This document shows positions 1-5,098 of a DNA stretch of 5,098 bases, piece after piece. How positions within the stretch are numbered: the stretch's first letter is position 1; each line of letters begins with the position of its first letter. The stretch is from contig NZ_MDDW01000001.1 of the NCBI RefSeq assembly GCF_001854865.1, positions 727,566 to 732,663 of the forward strand, written 5' to 3'. A program made the position numbers and the translations under genes. This DNA is from Rhizobium sp. LCM 4573. Its GTDB lineage: Bacteria > Pseudomonadota > Alphaproteobacteria > Rhizobiales > Rhizobiaceae. The notes below the pieces were generated by a model. That model saw only the letters and a list, made by a program, of their open reading frames with translations, was not told where the DNA came from and ran no database searches.

Positions 1-223
1 TGGCGAGGATCGCCGCAAAGAAGGTGAACCAGCCCGTCCATTCCGGCGTCGCCGGAAAGAAGCCCACGAGCCATGGCCAGGCATAGAAGGCGAAAAGCTC
101 GCGCAGGCTGAACCACACACCGATGAGAACGAGGATGGTGAGCCCCAGCGTCTTCCAGAAGACGGCGCGCGTTTCCGGCGCGAAGAGGTTGATAATGGCA
201 AGTCTCGCGGCGTCGAGGATCAT
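1..223 (-). CDS. EI24/CysZ-like integral membrane protein, N-terminal part (runs off the left edge)
   Basis: The first 74 codons of a gene reading leftward; the rest lies outside the window. The protein begins MILDAARLAIINLFAPETRA and then becomes strongly hydrophobic. A membrane segment is likely at about residues 23-41, with a second Trp/Phe-rich hydrophobic stretch at about 43-56 and more hydrophobic sequence towards the cut. This opening matches the rhizobial EI24-domain proteins, often annotated as sulfate-transporter (CysZ) family, that I know from the family; the diagnostic later part is not visible, so transport of sulfate cannot be claimed. The ATG at 221-223 is chosen because GGAG (complement of 230-233) sits 6 nt upstream. 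A promoter candidate lies just before it. The gene is probably its own transcription unit, unrelated to the polyol genes. Confidence 0.72.
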   Translation of the reverse strand, partial: MILDAARLAIINLFAPETRAVFWKTLGLTILVLIGVWFSLRELFAFYAWPWLVGFFPATPEWTGWFTFFAAILA

Positions 224-229
224 CGGCGT

Positions 230-233
230 CTCC
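230..233 (-). promoter_or_regulatory. Ribosome binding site of the EI24-like gene
   Basis: Reads GGAG on the minus strand, 6 nt before the ATG at 223. It supports that start codon. Confidence 0.6.
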
Positions 234-248
234 GTGTTGGCCGCAGAG

Positions 249-277
249 ATGTAGGTGGGAGGAGCCGGAGGAGCAAG
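249..277 (-). promoter_or_regulatory. Candidate sigma-70 promoter for the EI24-like gene
   Basis: On the minus strand the sequence reads CTTGCT (277-272), a 17-nt spacer, then CTACAT (254-249). The alphaproteobacterial housekeeping consensus is roughly CTTGAC-N17-CTATAT, so the -35 element matches 4 of 6 positions and the -10 element 5 of 6, with ideal spacing. Transcription would start near 242, giving a leader of about 20 nt that contains the GGAG ribosome site. It lies in the 95-nt gap between the glutathione S-transferase gene and the EI24-like gene; nothing else was recognised in that gap. This is a pattern match only. Confidence 0.42.
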
Positions 278-318
278 GTGATCTAGGAATTACCCGCTCC
301 GGGCCCAAAGCACCCTCG

Positions 319-969
319 TCAGCCCGTCGACGCGGCGGTGAAAACCGCCAATTGAGCGTCGAAAGCGCGCTTGTATGCAGACCGTGCTTCGCCGCGGGCG
401 ACATAGGCTGAGATGTTGGGATATTCCTCCAGCATGTCCGAGCTCTGCAACCGGCGGAGCACCGTCACCATCAGCAGGTCACCGGCGCTGAACGCACCGT
501 CGAGCCAGTCGGCATCTCCAAGGTGATGGGAAAGGCCGTCCAGCCGTTTCCGTATGTCTTTCTCAAGCACACGCAGGCGCTGCTCATACCAGGGTTCGTC
601 GCGCTCGAGGATATTGGCAAGGGCGCGCTCGAAGACCGGCGGTTCCACCGTGTTGAGCGCGGCAAACATCCACATGATCGCCCGCGCACGGGCATTCGCA
701 TCGTTCGGTAAGAGCCCTCCATGGCGTTCGGCGATATGCAACACGATCGCCCCCGACTCGAAGAGCGCGAGATCGCCTTCCTCATAGGTCGGAATCTGCC
801 CGAAAGGGTGAAGCGCGAGATGCGCCGGTTCCTTCATGGTTTTGAACGAAACGAGGCGAACGTCATAGGGCTGCCCTGCTTCTTCGAGCGCCCAGCGAAC
901 GCGCATGTCGCGCGCCAGACCGTTGCCACGATCGGGGGAGCGTTCAAAGGCGGTAATCGTGATGGTCAT
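319..969 (-). CDS. Glutathione S-transferase family protein
   Basis: A complete 216-aa protein of typical soluble GST length, which would conjugate or reduce substrates with glutathione in the cytoplasm; the substrate is unknown. The thioredoxin-like N-terminal domain spans about residues 1-82. It contains FGQIPTYEEGDLALFESGAI (residues 56-75), with the cis-proline of the Ile-Pro pair at 59-60 and the Glu-Ser pair at 71-72 that bind glutathione. Ser11 in the ERSP segment is a candidate catalytic residue, though this position is not certain. The all-helical C-terminal domain follows; FSAGDLLMV carries the conserved SxxD N-capping box (Ser161, Asp164). The ATG at 967-969 has GGAG (complement of 977-980) 7 nt upstream. 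The gene lies 87 nt beyond the kinase, so read-through from the polyol operon is possible, but the function looks unrelated. Confidence 0.93.
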   Translation of the reverse strand: MTITITAFERSPDRGNGLARDMRVRWALEEAGQPYDVRLVSFKTMKEPAHLALHPFGQIPTYEEGDLALFESGAIVLHIAERHGGLLPNDANARARAIMWMFAALNTVEPPVFERALANILERDEPWYEQRLRVLEKDIRKRLDGLSHHLGDADWLDGAFSAGDLLMVTVLRRLQSSDMLEEYPNISAYVARGEARSAYKRAFDAQLAVFTAASTG

Positions 970-976
970 CGCTGTT

Positions 977-980
977 CTCC
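977..980 (-). promoter_or_regulatory. Ribosome binding site of the glutathione S-transferase gene
   Basis: GGAG on the minus strand, 7 nt before the ATG at 969. It fixes that start. No convincing promoter was seen in the 87-nt gap upstream. Confidence 0.6.
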
Positions 981-1032
981 ATGGCTTGCCTGCCTTGAAG
1001 ACGAACGGCTAAACGAGATTCCGACATCCGAT

Positions 1033-1054
1033 GCTCGCGATGATCTTCGCGAAC
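1033..1054 (-). terminator. Weak hairpin just after the kinase stop codon
   Basis: On the minus strand GTTCGCGA (1054-1047), a 6-nt loop, then TCGCGAGC (1040-1033) can pair as an 8-bp stem with one G-T wobble. It begins 3 nt after the kinase stop codon, where an operon-end hairpin is expected. No run of T follows, so it is not a standard intrinsic terminator. It may protect or process the 3' end, or be chance. Confidence 0.3.
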
Positions 1055-1056
1055 AC

Positions 1057-2637
1057 CTATCCCAGCCCTTTCAGCTCCTCCCGATGCCTCAGCATCGCCA
1101 GAAACCGCCGGTAGTCGCGCTCGTATTGCTGCGTCCGCGCAGGGTCGCGCCGCTGCTCCTTGCCGCCGCCATCCATGGCGCGGCCGGCGGCAAAGAGATT
1201 TTCATGGACCGCGCCTGCGACCGCCGCGGTCATGGCGGTGCCGAGCAGCACCGCGTCGCGGGTCTCGGGTACGATCACATTGCGGCCGGTGGCATCGGCA
1301 TAGAGTTCCACGAGGAGCGGGTTGTTCACATGCCCGCCGGTGACATGCAGCGTCTCGAACCGGTAGCCGTAGCCTTCGAGCGTTTCGAGGATGTGGCGAA
1401 TGCCGAGCGCGATCCCCACGCACGAGCGCCAGTAGAGCCGGCAGAGCCCGTCGAAGGAGGTGTCGAGCGTCAGCCCGCTGACGACGCCGGTGGCATGCGG
1501 ATCGGCAAGCGGCGAGCGGTTGCCGTGGAAATCCGGCAGCACATGCAGGTCGGGCGCGATCTCGCCGCCCCTTTCGGCGCGCAGTTCCGCGATCCGGGCG
1601 ATGATGCGCCCATGCAGATCGATGGAGGGCTCGCCGCCGGCGGCGTGCATCCGGACGACATGATCGAGCAGCGCGCCGGTCGCCGATTGCCCGCCTTCCA
1701 CCAGCCAGTGCTCGGGCAGGACCGCGCCATGATAGGGTCCCCAGAGGCTGCGGCCGGGCTTCGGTTCATGCGTGAAGGCGACGATGCAGCTCGACGTGCC
1801 GCCGATCAGCGCCACGTGGTTTTCGAGGCCTCGCCCATCCGCCACCCCGCCGAGCACGCCAAAAGCGCCCGCATAGGCGTCGATCAGGCCCGGCGCCACA
1901 TGCACGCCGGTATGGAGCCCGAGCTCCGCCGCCGCCTTTTCGCTGAGCGTGCCGATGCTTTTCCCTGCTCTTATGGTTTCTTCCGGCAGGCCGGCCTTTT
2001 CCTTGAGGTCTTCAAGGCCTGCAAGGCGCAGGAAATCGGCGTTCCAGCCCGGATTTTCATGAGCGAGATAGTTCCATTTGGCGGTCAGCGTGCAGCGGGA
2101 GCGCGCCCCCGAGCCGGTCGCCTTCCAGGTGAGGAAATCCGCGAGATCGAAGAAGCACCCTGCCCTCGCCCATGTCTCGGGCAGGTGCCTCTTCACCCAC
2201 ATGAGCTTCGGCATCTCCATCTCGGGCGAGAGCGAGCCGCCGGAGAATTCGAGCACCGGATGGCCGGTGGCGGAAAGCTCGTCCGCCTCCTCAATCGCCC
2301 GGTGATCGAGCCAGACGATCGTATCGCAGCGATCCTCGCCCGTCGTGGAGACGGTGAGCTGACGGCCATCGCGATCCCGCGCGACGAGGGAGCATGTCGC
2401 ATCGAAGCCGATGGCGGCGATGTGGGAGGCCGGAATGCCGGCCTCCCACACGGCTTCGCGGACGGCACGGCAAGTGGCCGCCCAGATATCCTCCGAATCG
2501 TGTTCGGCATGGTTTTCCTTCGGCCGGAACATCAGGATCGGTCGTTTCGCCTTGGCGAGCAGGCGGCCATCGCGATCGAAGACGCCGGCGCGGGCGCTGC
2601 CCGTGCCGATATCGACCGCAACGAGATGATCACGCAT
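1057..2637 (-). CDS. FGGY-family pentulose kinase, probable D-ribulokinase
   Basis: A 526-aa cytoplasmic sugar kinase, predicted to use ATP to phosphorylate D-ribulose to D-ribulose 5-phosphate, which enters the pentose phosphate pathway. The N-terminal ATPase-fold domain opens with AVDIGTGSARAGVFD (residues 7-21, phosphate-1 loop). TCSLV at 81-85 is the five-residue signature described for yeast Ydr109c and human FGGY D-ribulokinases. DHRA (111-114) and the FFDLADFLTWKATG block (162-175) also match that subfamily. Asp253 in GLIDAYAGAFG is the likely catalytic base. The second domain has GGTSS (279-283) and VTGGHVNNPL (432-441), followed by YADATGR, for nucleotide binding. The ATG at 2635-2637 is preferred to an upstream in-frame ATG at 2727, which would overlap the phosphatase gene; an AGGA lies 11 nt before it. 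The gap to the phosphatase is 34 nt. Related pentuloses such as xylulose remain possible substrates. Confidence 0.9.
   Translation of the reverse strand: MRDHLVAVDIGTGSARAGVFDRDGRLLAKAKRPILMFRPKENHAEHDSEDIWAATCRAVREAVWEAGIPASHIAAIGFDATCSLVARDRDGRQLTVSTTGEDRCDTIVWLDHRAIEEADELSATGHPVLEFSGGSLSPEMEMPKLMWVKRHLPETWARAGCFFDLADFLTWKATGSGARSRCTLTAKWNYLAHENPGWNADFLRLAGLEDLKEKAGLPEETIRAGKSIGTLSEKAAAELGLHTGVHVAPGLIDAYAGAFGVLGGVADGRGLENHVALIGGTSSCIVAFTHEPKPGRSLWGPYHGAVLPEHWLVEGGQSATGALLDHVVRMHAAGGEPSIDLHGRIIARIAELRAERGGEIAPDLHVLPDFHGNRSPLADPHATGVVSGLTLDTSFDGLCRLYWRSCVGIALGIRHILETLEGYGYRFETLHVTGGHVNNPLLVELYADATGRNVIVPETRDAVLLGTAMTAAVAGAVHENLFAAGRAMDGGGKEQRRDPARTQQYERDYRRFLAMLRHREELKGLG
2403..2458. repeat. 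Long perfect inverted repeat inside the kinase gene
   Basis: TGTGGGAGGCCGG (2421-2433) and CCGGCCTCCCACA (2438-2450) are exact reverse complements separated by the 4 nt AATG, a 13-bp stem with a tetraloop. Outside it, CGAAGCCG (2403-2410) is the exact complement of CGGCTTCG (2451-2458), which abuts the right arm, with 10 unpaired nt on the left side only. Together they can fold into a 21-bp hairpin with one bulge. The core encodes kinase residues 63-72, just before the TCSLV motif, and starts about 190 nt into the coding sequence. No T-run follows on either strand, so it is not an obvious terminator. The role is unknown; GC-rich coding constraint may be the whole explanation. Confidence 0.7.
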
Positions 2638-2671
2638 CCGGATTTGTTTCCTGTCCCATTGTTCGCTGCAA

Positions 2672-3382
2672 TTAGCGCGGCCCTTTCGAGCCCGCGTCGC
2701 GGCGATCCTCCAAATGTTTTTGGACAAGGTGGATCAAATCCGGCATCGCGTCAAACACCACCTCGGGCGCCAGCGCCTCTATGCGCTCGCGATAACCGGG
2801 AACGCCGGCATGCGAACCACCGGTAAAAGCGAAGGTGGCCATGCCGGCGCGATGCGCCGCCTCGATACCGGCGGGACTATCCTCGATGACGATGCAGTTC
2901 GCGGGGTCGGCATTCATCTCGTTCGCGGCATGCAGGAAAAGATCGGGCGCCGGCTTGCCCCGCGCCACCATGGCCGCACTGAAAATATCCGGCTCCAACC
3001 GGTCGATGAGGCCGGTGATCGTCAGCGACAGGCGGATGCGCTCGGGCTGACTGGACGAGGCGACGCAGCGCCGCCACGTCATGCGGTCGAGCGTCTCTCC
3101 GATGCCGGGGATCGGCCGCAGTTCCTTTCGAAAGCGGGCGTAGAGATCGTGGCGCATGTCATCGAGGAAGCTCTCGTCCGCCTCGATGCCGAACTCGTCC
3201 CGCATGATCCTGGTGACGGTCGCAAGGCTGCGCCCCAGGAAACGGCGGTAGACCTCCTCCTCCCCGATCGCCAGGCCCTTGCGGCGCAGCGCGTCCATGA
3301 GGACGCGCACGGAGACGGGTTCGCTGTCGACGAGAACCCCGTCGCAATCGAAGATCACCAATGGTCCCGCCGTATCGAGCAC
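2672..3382 (-). CDS. HAD-superfamily phosphatase (subfamily IA, CbbY/Gph/YieH-like)
   Basis: A protein of about 236 aa, typical of small HAD hydrolases that dephosphorylate or isomerise sugar phosphates in the cytoplasm. All four HAD motifs are present. Motif I is FDCDGVLVDSE (11-21) with the nucleophile Asp12 and acid/base Asp14; motif II is VASSSQ (107-112); motif III is Lys143 in GKPAPD; motif IV is VIEDSPAG (165-172) with Asp168. Residues of about 18-88 form the helical cap that sets specificity. The frame stays open into mtlK, but homology begins at about LVIFDCDG. I chose GTG at 3380-3382, with GGTGGG (complement of 3387-3392) 4 nt upstream and an 11-nt gap after the mtlK stop. GTG at 3389-3391 (239 aa) is the alternative, without a ribosome site. 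The substrate is unknown; its place between dehydrogenase and kinase suggests a polyol or ketose phosphate. Confidence 0.88.
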   Translation of the reverse strand: MLDTAGPLVIFDCDGVLVDSEPVSVRVLMDALRRKGLAIGEEEVYRRFLGRSLATVTRIMRDEFGIEADESFLDDMRHDLYARFRKELRPIPGIGETLDRMTWRRCVASSSQPERIRLSLTITGLIDRLEPDIFSAAMVARGKPAPDLFLHAANEMNADPANCIVIEDSPAGIEAAHRAGMATFAFTGGSHAGVPGYRERIEALAPEVVFDAMPDLIHLVQKHLEDRRDAGSKGPR

Positions 3383-3386
3383 TTTT

Positions 3387-3392
3387 CCCACC
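3387..3392 (-). promoter_or_regulatory. Ribosome binding site supporting the GTG start of the HAD phosphatase
   Basis: GGTGGG on the minus strand lies between the mtlK stop and the GTG at 3382, with 4 nt spacing. It is an imperfect Shine-Dalgarno, but the only one near the possible starts, so it decides between GTG codons at 3382 and 3391. Confidence 0.4.
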
Positions 3393-3393
3393 G

Positions 3394-4875
3394 TTACTTG
3401 ACGAGCTGGTCCGCCAGATAGAGTTCGAGCGTCTTGGCAGTCCCCTCTTTCCAAAGCGTTTGCAGCGCATGGGCGAAACGCTTGCGGAAGAGTTCGGATT
3501 TCGAGACCGCCCCAAATATCTCGTCGAACACGAGGAAAGCGTCCGGATCGTCCTTGGCCTTCAGGGCGGCCGCTTGCAGACGGTCGGCGCTCGCATCGTT
3601 GAAGACGATCGTCTTGCCGCTGTCGGAAGTGCCTGCGAAATAGCGGCACCAGAGCGCCGAGACGAGCGACAGGCCCACGATATCGAGACCCTTTGCAAGC
3701 CGGTCGGCAGTGGACGGCAGAATGAACTTCGGCTGCCGGTTGGAGCCGTCCTGCGCCAGCCGCGGGATCGTGTCGCCGATCTTCGGGTTCAGGAAACGCC
3801 GCTCGATCAGCGCGAAATATTCCTCGAGGCTCGTATCCGGCACCGGCGGAATGATCGGGATGATCTCTTCCCTCTCCAGCTTGGCGAGGAAAGCACGGAT
3901 CAGCGGATGCTCCATAGCCTCGTGGACGAAATGCACATCAAGAAGCGCTGCCGGATAGGCGATCGCCGCATGGCCGCCGTTCAGGATGCGGATCTTCATG
4001 TGCTCATAGGGCGCGACATCCGGCACGAACTGCACGCCCACCTCTTCGAGGGCCGGCCGGCCGGCGGGGAACTTGTCCTCCATCACCCACTGCTTGAACT
4101 CTTCGCAGAAGACCGGCCAGTTGTCCTCGATCCCGAAATCATTGCGCAGGATATCGATCTCGCGGGTTCCGGTGGCCGGGGTGATACGGTCCACCATGGA
4201 GTTGGGGAAAGCGACATTCTGATGTATCCAATGCGCGAAATCCGGATCAGAGAGCTTCGCCAGCCCGACGACCGCGTTTTCCGTCACCTCGCCGTTTCCG
4301 GGAATATTGTCGCAGGACATGATGGTGAAGGGCGCAATGCCGCGGCTCTTTCGCAGCTTCAAACCGGAAAGGATCAGCCCGAAGACGGTCTTGGGGTTCT
4401 CCGGGTTCCTGCCGTCCTCGGCGATTGCCGGATGGGTCGGGTTGAACTGGCCGGATGCGTCGATGAAATAGCCGCCCTCGGTGATCGTCATCGAGACGAT
4501 GCGGATCGCTGGATCGGCCAGCTTCTCGATCAGCACCGCCTTCTGATCCGGCGCGATGATGTCGACTATGGGCGCGGTGACGCGTGCGGCGGTCCTGTTG
4601 TTGTCCTGCTCCACCACCGAGGTCAGGAAATCCTGCGCCTTCAGCTTGTCGCGCATGGCGGCATCGGAGGGCAGCACGCCGGCGCCGACGATCGCCCAGT
4701 CATGATCCTTGCCGAGATTGAAGAGGTCGTCGAGATAGACGGCCTGATGGGCGCGATGAAAATTGCCCACGCCGAAATGGACGATCCCGGCGGAAAGTTT
4801 TTCCCTGTCATAAGCCGGCACGGCGGCGGTTGCCGCGGCATCCTTCAGGCTCGCCAGCGAAAGCTTCACAGTCAT
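3394..4875 (-). CDS. mtlK: Mannitol 2-dehydrogenase (long-chain polyol dehydrogenase)
   Basis: A complete 493-aa protein, the same length as the well-studied Pseudomonas fluorescens enzyme. It oxidises D-mannitol to D-fructose with NAD; family members also convert D-arabitol to D-xylulose and some use sorbitol. The N-terminal Rossmann domain has GIVHFGVGNFHRAHQAVY (30-47), the dinucleotide-binding loop. SMTITEGGYFID (128-139), MSCDN (186-190) and the family signature ending VDRITP (228-233) follow. The catalytic Lys-x4-Asn-x2-His array is intact in MKIRILNGGH: Lys294, Asn299 and His302, equivalent to Lys295, Asn300 and His303 of the Pseudomonas enzyme. The ATG at 4873-4875 has GGAG (complement of 4885-4888) 9 nt upstream. 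The gene follows the transporter ATPase by 22 nt and precedes the phosphatase by 11 nt, so co-transcription is expected. No truncation or missing key residue is seen. Confidence 0.96.
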   Translation of the reverse strand: MTVKLSLASLKDAAATAAVPAYDREKLSAGIVHFGVGNFHRAHQAVYLDDLFNLGKDHDWAIVGAGVLPSDAAMRDKLKAQDFLTSVVEQDNNRTAARVTAPIVDIIAPDQKAVLIEKLADPAIRIVSMTITEGGYFIDASGQFNPTHPAIAEDGRNPENPKTVFGLILSGLKLRKSRGIAPFTIMSCDNIPGNGEVTENAVVGLAKLSDPDFAHWIHQNVAFPNSMVDRITPATGTREIDILRNDFGIEDNWPVFCEEFKQWVMEDKFPAGRPALEEVGVQFVPDVAPYEHMKIRILNGGHAAIAYPAALLDVHFVHEAMEHPLIRAFLAKLEREEIIPIIPPVPDTSLEEYFALIERRFLNPKIGDTIPRLAQDGSNRQPKFILPSTADRLAKGLDIVGLSLVSALWCRYFAGTSDSGKTIVFNDASADRLQAAALKAKDDPDAFLVFDEIFGAVSKSELFRKRFAHALQTLWKEGTAKTLELYLADQLVK

Positions 4876-4884
4876 TTATCAGTA

Positions 4885-4888
4885 CTCC
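4885..4888 (-). promoter_or_regulatory. Ribosome binding site of mtlK
   Basis: GGAG on the minus strand, 9 nt before the mtlK ATG, inside the 22-nt gap after the transporter ATPase stop codon. Confidence 0.6.
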
Positions 4889-4897
4889 AGTCTCGCG

Positions 4898-5098
4898 TCA
4901 GGAACGAATGGCCATGCCCTTGTCGTCGAAGCGATGTATCCGGCCCTCATTGGGTGTCAGATAGATCCGGTCGCCGTGATGCACGCCGAACTCGCCGTCG
5001 CAGCGGGCGGTGATCGACCCGATGCCCTCCACATCCACGTGCAGGAAGGTATCGGCGCCGAGATGCTCGGCGACCGTCACCTTGCCGGCCCATTCGCC
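4898..5098 (-). CDS. Sugar-alcohol ABC transporter ATP-binding protein, C-terminal end (runs off the right edge)
   Basis: The last 66 residues of a larger protein entering from the right edge; reading is open to the window border, so any start codon inside it, such as GTG at 5080, is not the real start. The segment AEHLGADTFLHVDVEGIG, then ARCDGEFGVHHGDRIYLTP and IHRFDDKGMAI, is the regulatory TOBE-type tail of MalK/UgpC-class carbohydrate-importer ATPases; family members have HLGxDxFLHV and GDRxxLxPxxxxxHxFD patterns here. The nucleotide-binding domain lies outside the window. Placed directly before mtlK, it is probably the ATPase of a mannitol/sorbitol/arabitol importer, equivalent to SmoK, acting at the inner face of the membrane. 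In the Rhodobacter sphaeroides smo-mtl cluster an smoS dehydrogenase gene lies between smoK and mtlK; here there is none. Confidence 0.85.
   Translation of the reverse strand, partial: GEWAGKVTVAEHLGADTFLHVDVEGIGSITARCDGEFGVHHGDRIYLTPNEGRIHRFDDKGMAIRS

Noticed and set aside
293..303. CCCG-CTC-CGGG mini hairpin downstream of the GST stop as a terminator
   Set aside because: The stem is only 4 bp with a 3-nt loop, and the following TAATTCC is not a T-run.
334..349. Perfect 6-bp inverted repeat GGCGGT-GAAA-ACCGCC near the 3' end of the GST gene
   Set aside because: It lies in coding sequence, no T-run follows on either strand, and short GC-rich stems like this are frequent here.
1160..1193. 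9-bp inverted repeat TTGCCGCCG / CGGCGGCAA in the kinase 3' region
   Set aside because: The 16-nt loop and repetitive GGC/GCC codons make a chance origin likely.
2254..2269. CACCGG-ATGG-CCGGTG hairpin in the kinase gene
   Set aside because: A 6-bp stem inside coding sequence is within what is expected by chance at this GC content.
2638..2727. A 30-residue N-terminal extension of the kinase from an ATG at 2727
   Set aside because: It overlaps the phosphatase gene by 56 nt, and FGGY kinases begin just before the VDIGTGSARAG loop, as from the ATG at 2637.
721..2826. A 701-aa open reading frame on the plus strand
   Set aside because: It is antisense to the GST, kinase and phosphatase genes, shows no recognisable domain, and is rich in Arg, Ala and Pro as expected from the opposite strand of GC-rich codons.
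3383..3649. An 89-residue N-terminal extension of the HAD phosphatase
   Set aside because: It would overlap the 3' end of mtlK by over 250 nt in another frame, the residues look like an out-of-frame reading of mtlK, and HAD homology begins right after the GTG at 3382.
4051..4065. GGCC tandem repeat in mtlK
   Set aside because: It encodes the conserved PAGRPA segment of the family and is explained by GC-rich codon choice.
3361..5013. A 550-aa open reading frame on the plus strand
   Set aside because: It mirrors mtlK and the ATPase end; the minus-strand proteins carry intact family motifs while this one has none.

Overview
This window is high-GC DNA whose genes all read on the minus strand. 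The protein types suggest an alphaproteobacterium of the Rhizobium/Agrobacterium/Sinorhizobium group: a sugar-alcohol ABC transporter linked to a long-chain mannitol dehydrogenase, a rhizobial-type glutathione S-transferase, and an EI24-type membrane protein. The species assignment is an inference from family resemblance.

Right part (5098 down to 1057): a polyol-utilisation operon, read right to left. It opens with the C-terminal end of an ABC-transporter ATPase (MalK/UgpC/SmoK type), cut by the window edge. Then come a complete mannitol 2-dehydrogenase (mtlK, 493 aa), a HAD-superfamily phosphatase (about 236 aa, GTG start) and an FGGY-family pentulose kinase (526 aa). The gaps are 22, 11 and 34 nt, which fits one transcript. 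The logic is import, oxidation to a ketose, then phosphorylation. The kinase carries the TCSLV motif of D-ribulokinases, so the operon probably handles pentitols (ribitol or arabitol) as well as mannitol. A small hairpin follows the kinase stop.

Left part (969 down to 1): two genes that look unrelated to the operon. The first is a 216-aa glutathione S-transferase with its own Shine-Dalgarno site, 87 nt downstream of the kinase. After a 95-nt gap comes the N-terminal 74 codons of an EI24/CysZ-like membrane protein, preceded by a plausible sigma-70 promoter and a good ribosome binding site.

The most unusual non-coding signal is a perfect 13-bp inverted repeat with a 4-nt loop inside the kinase gene, flanked by a second 8-bp complementary pair. 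I found no mobile element, CRISPR array, tRNA or rRNA, and no clear sign of a wholly new system. The most informative biological point is the pairing of a D-ribulokinase and a HAD phosphatase with a mannitol dehydrogenase.
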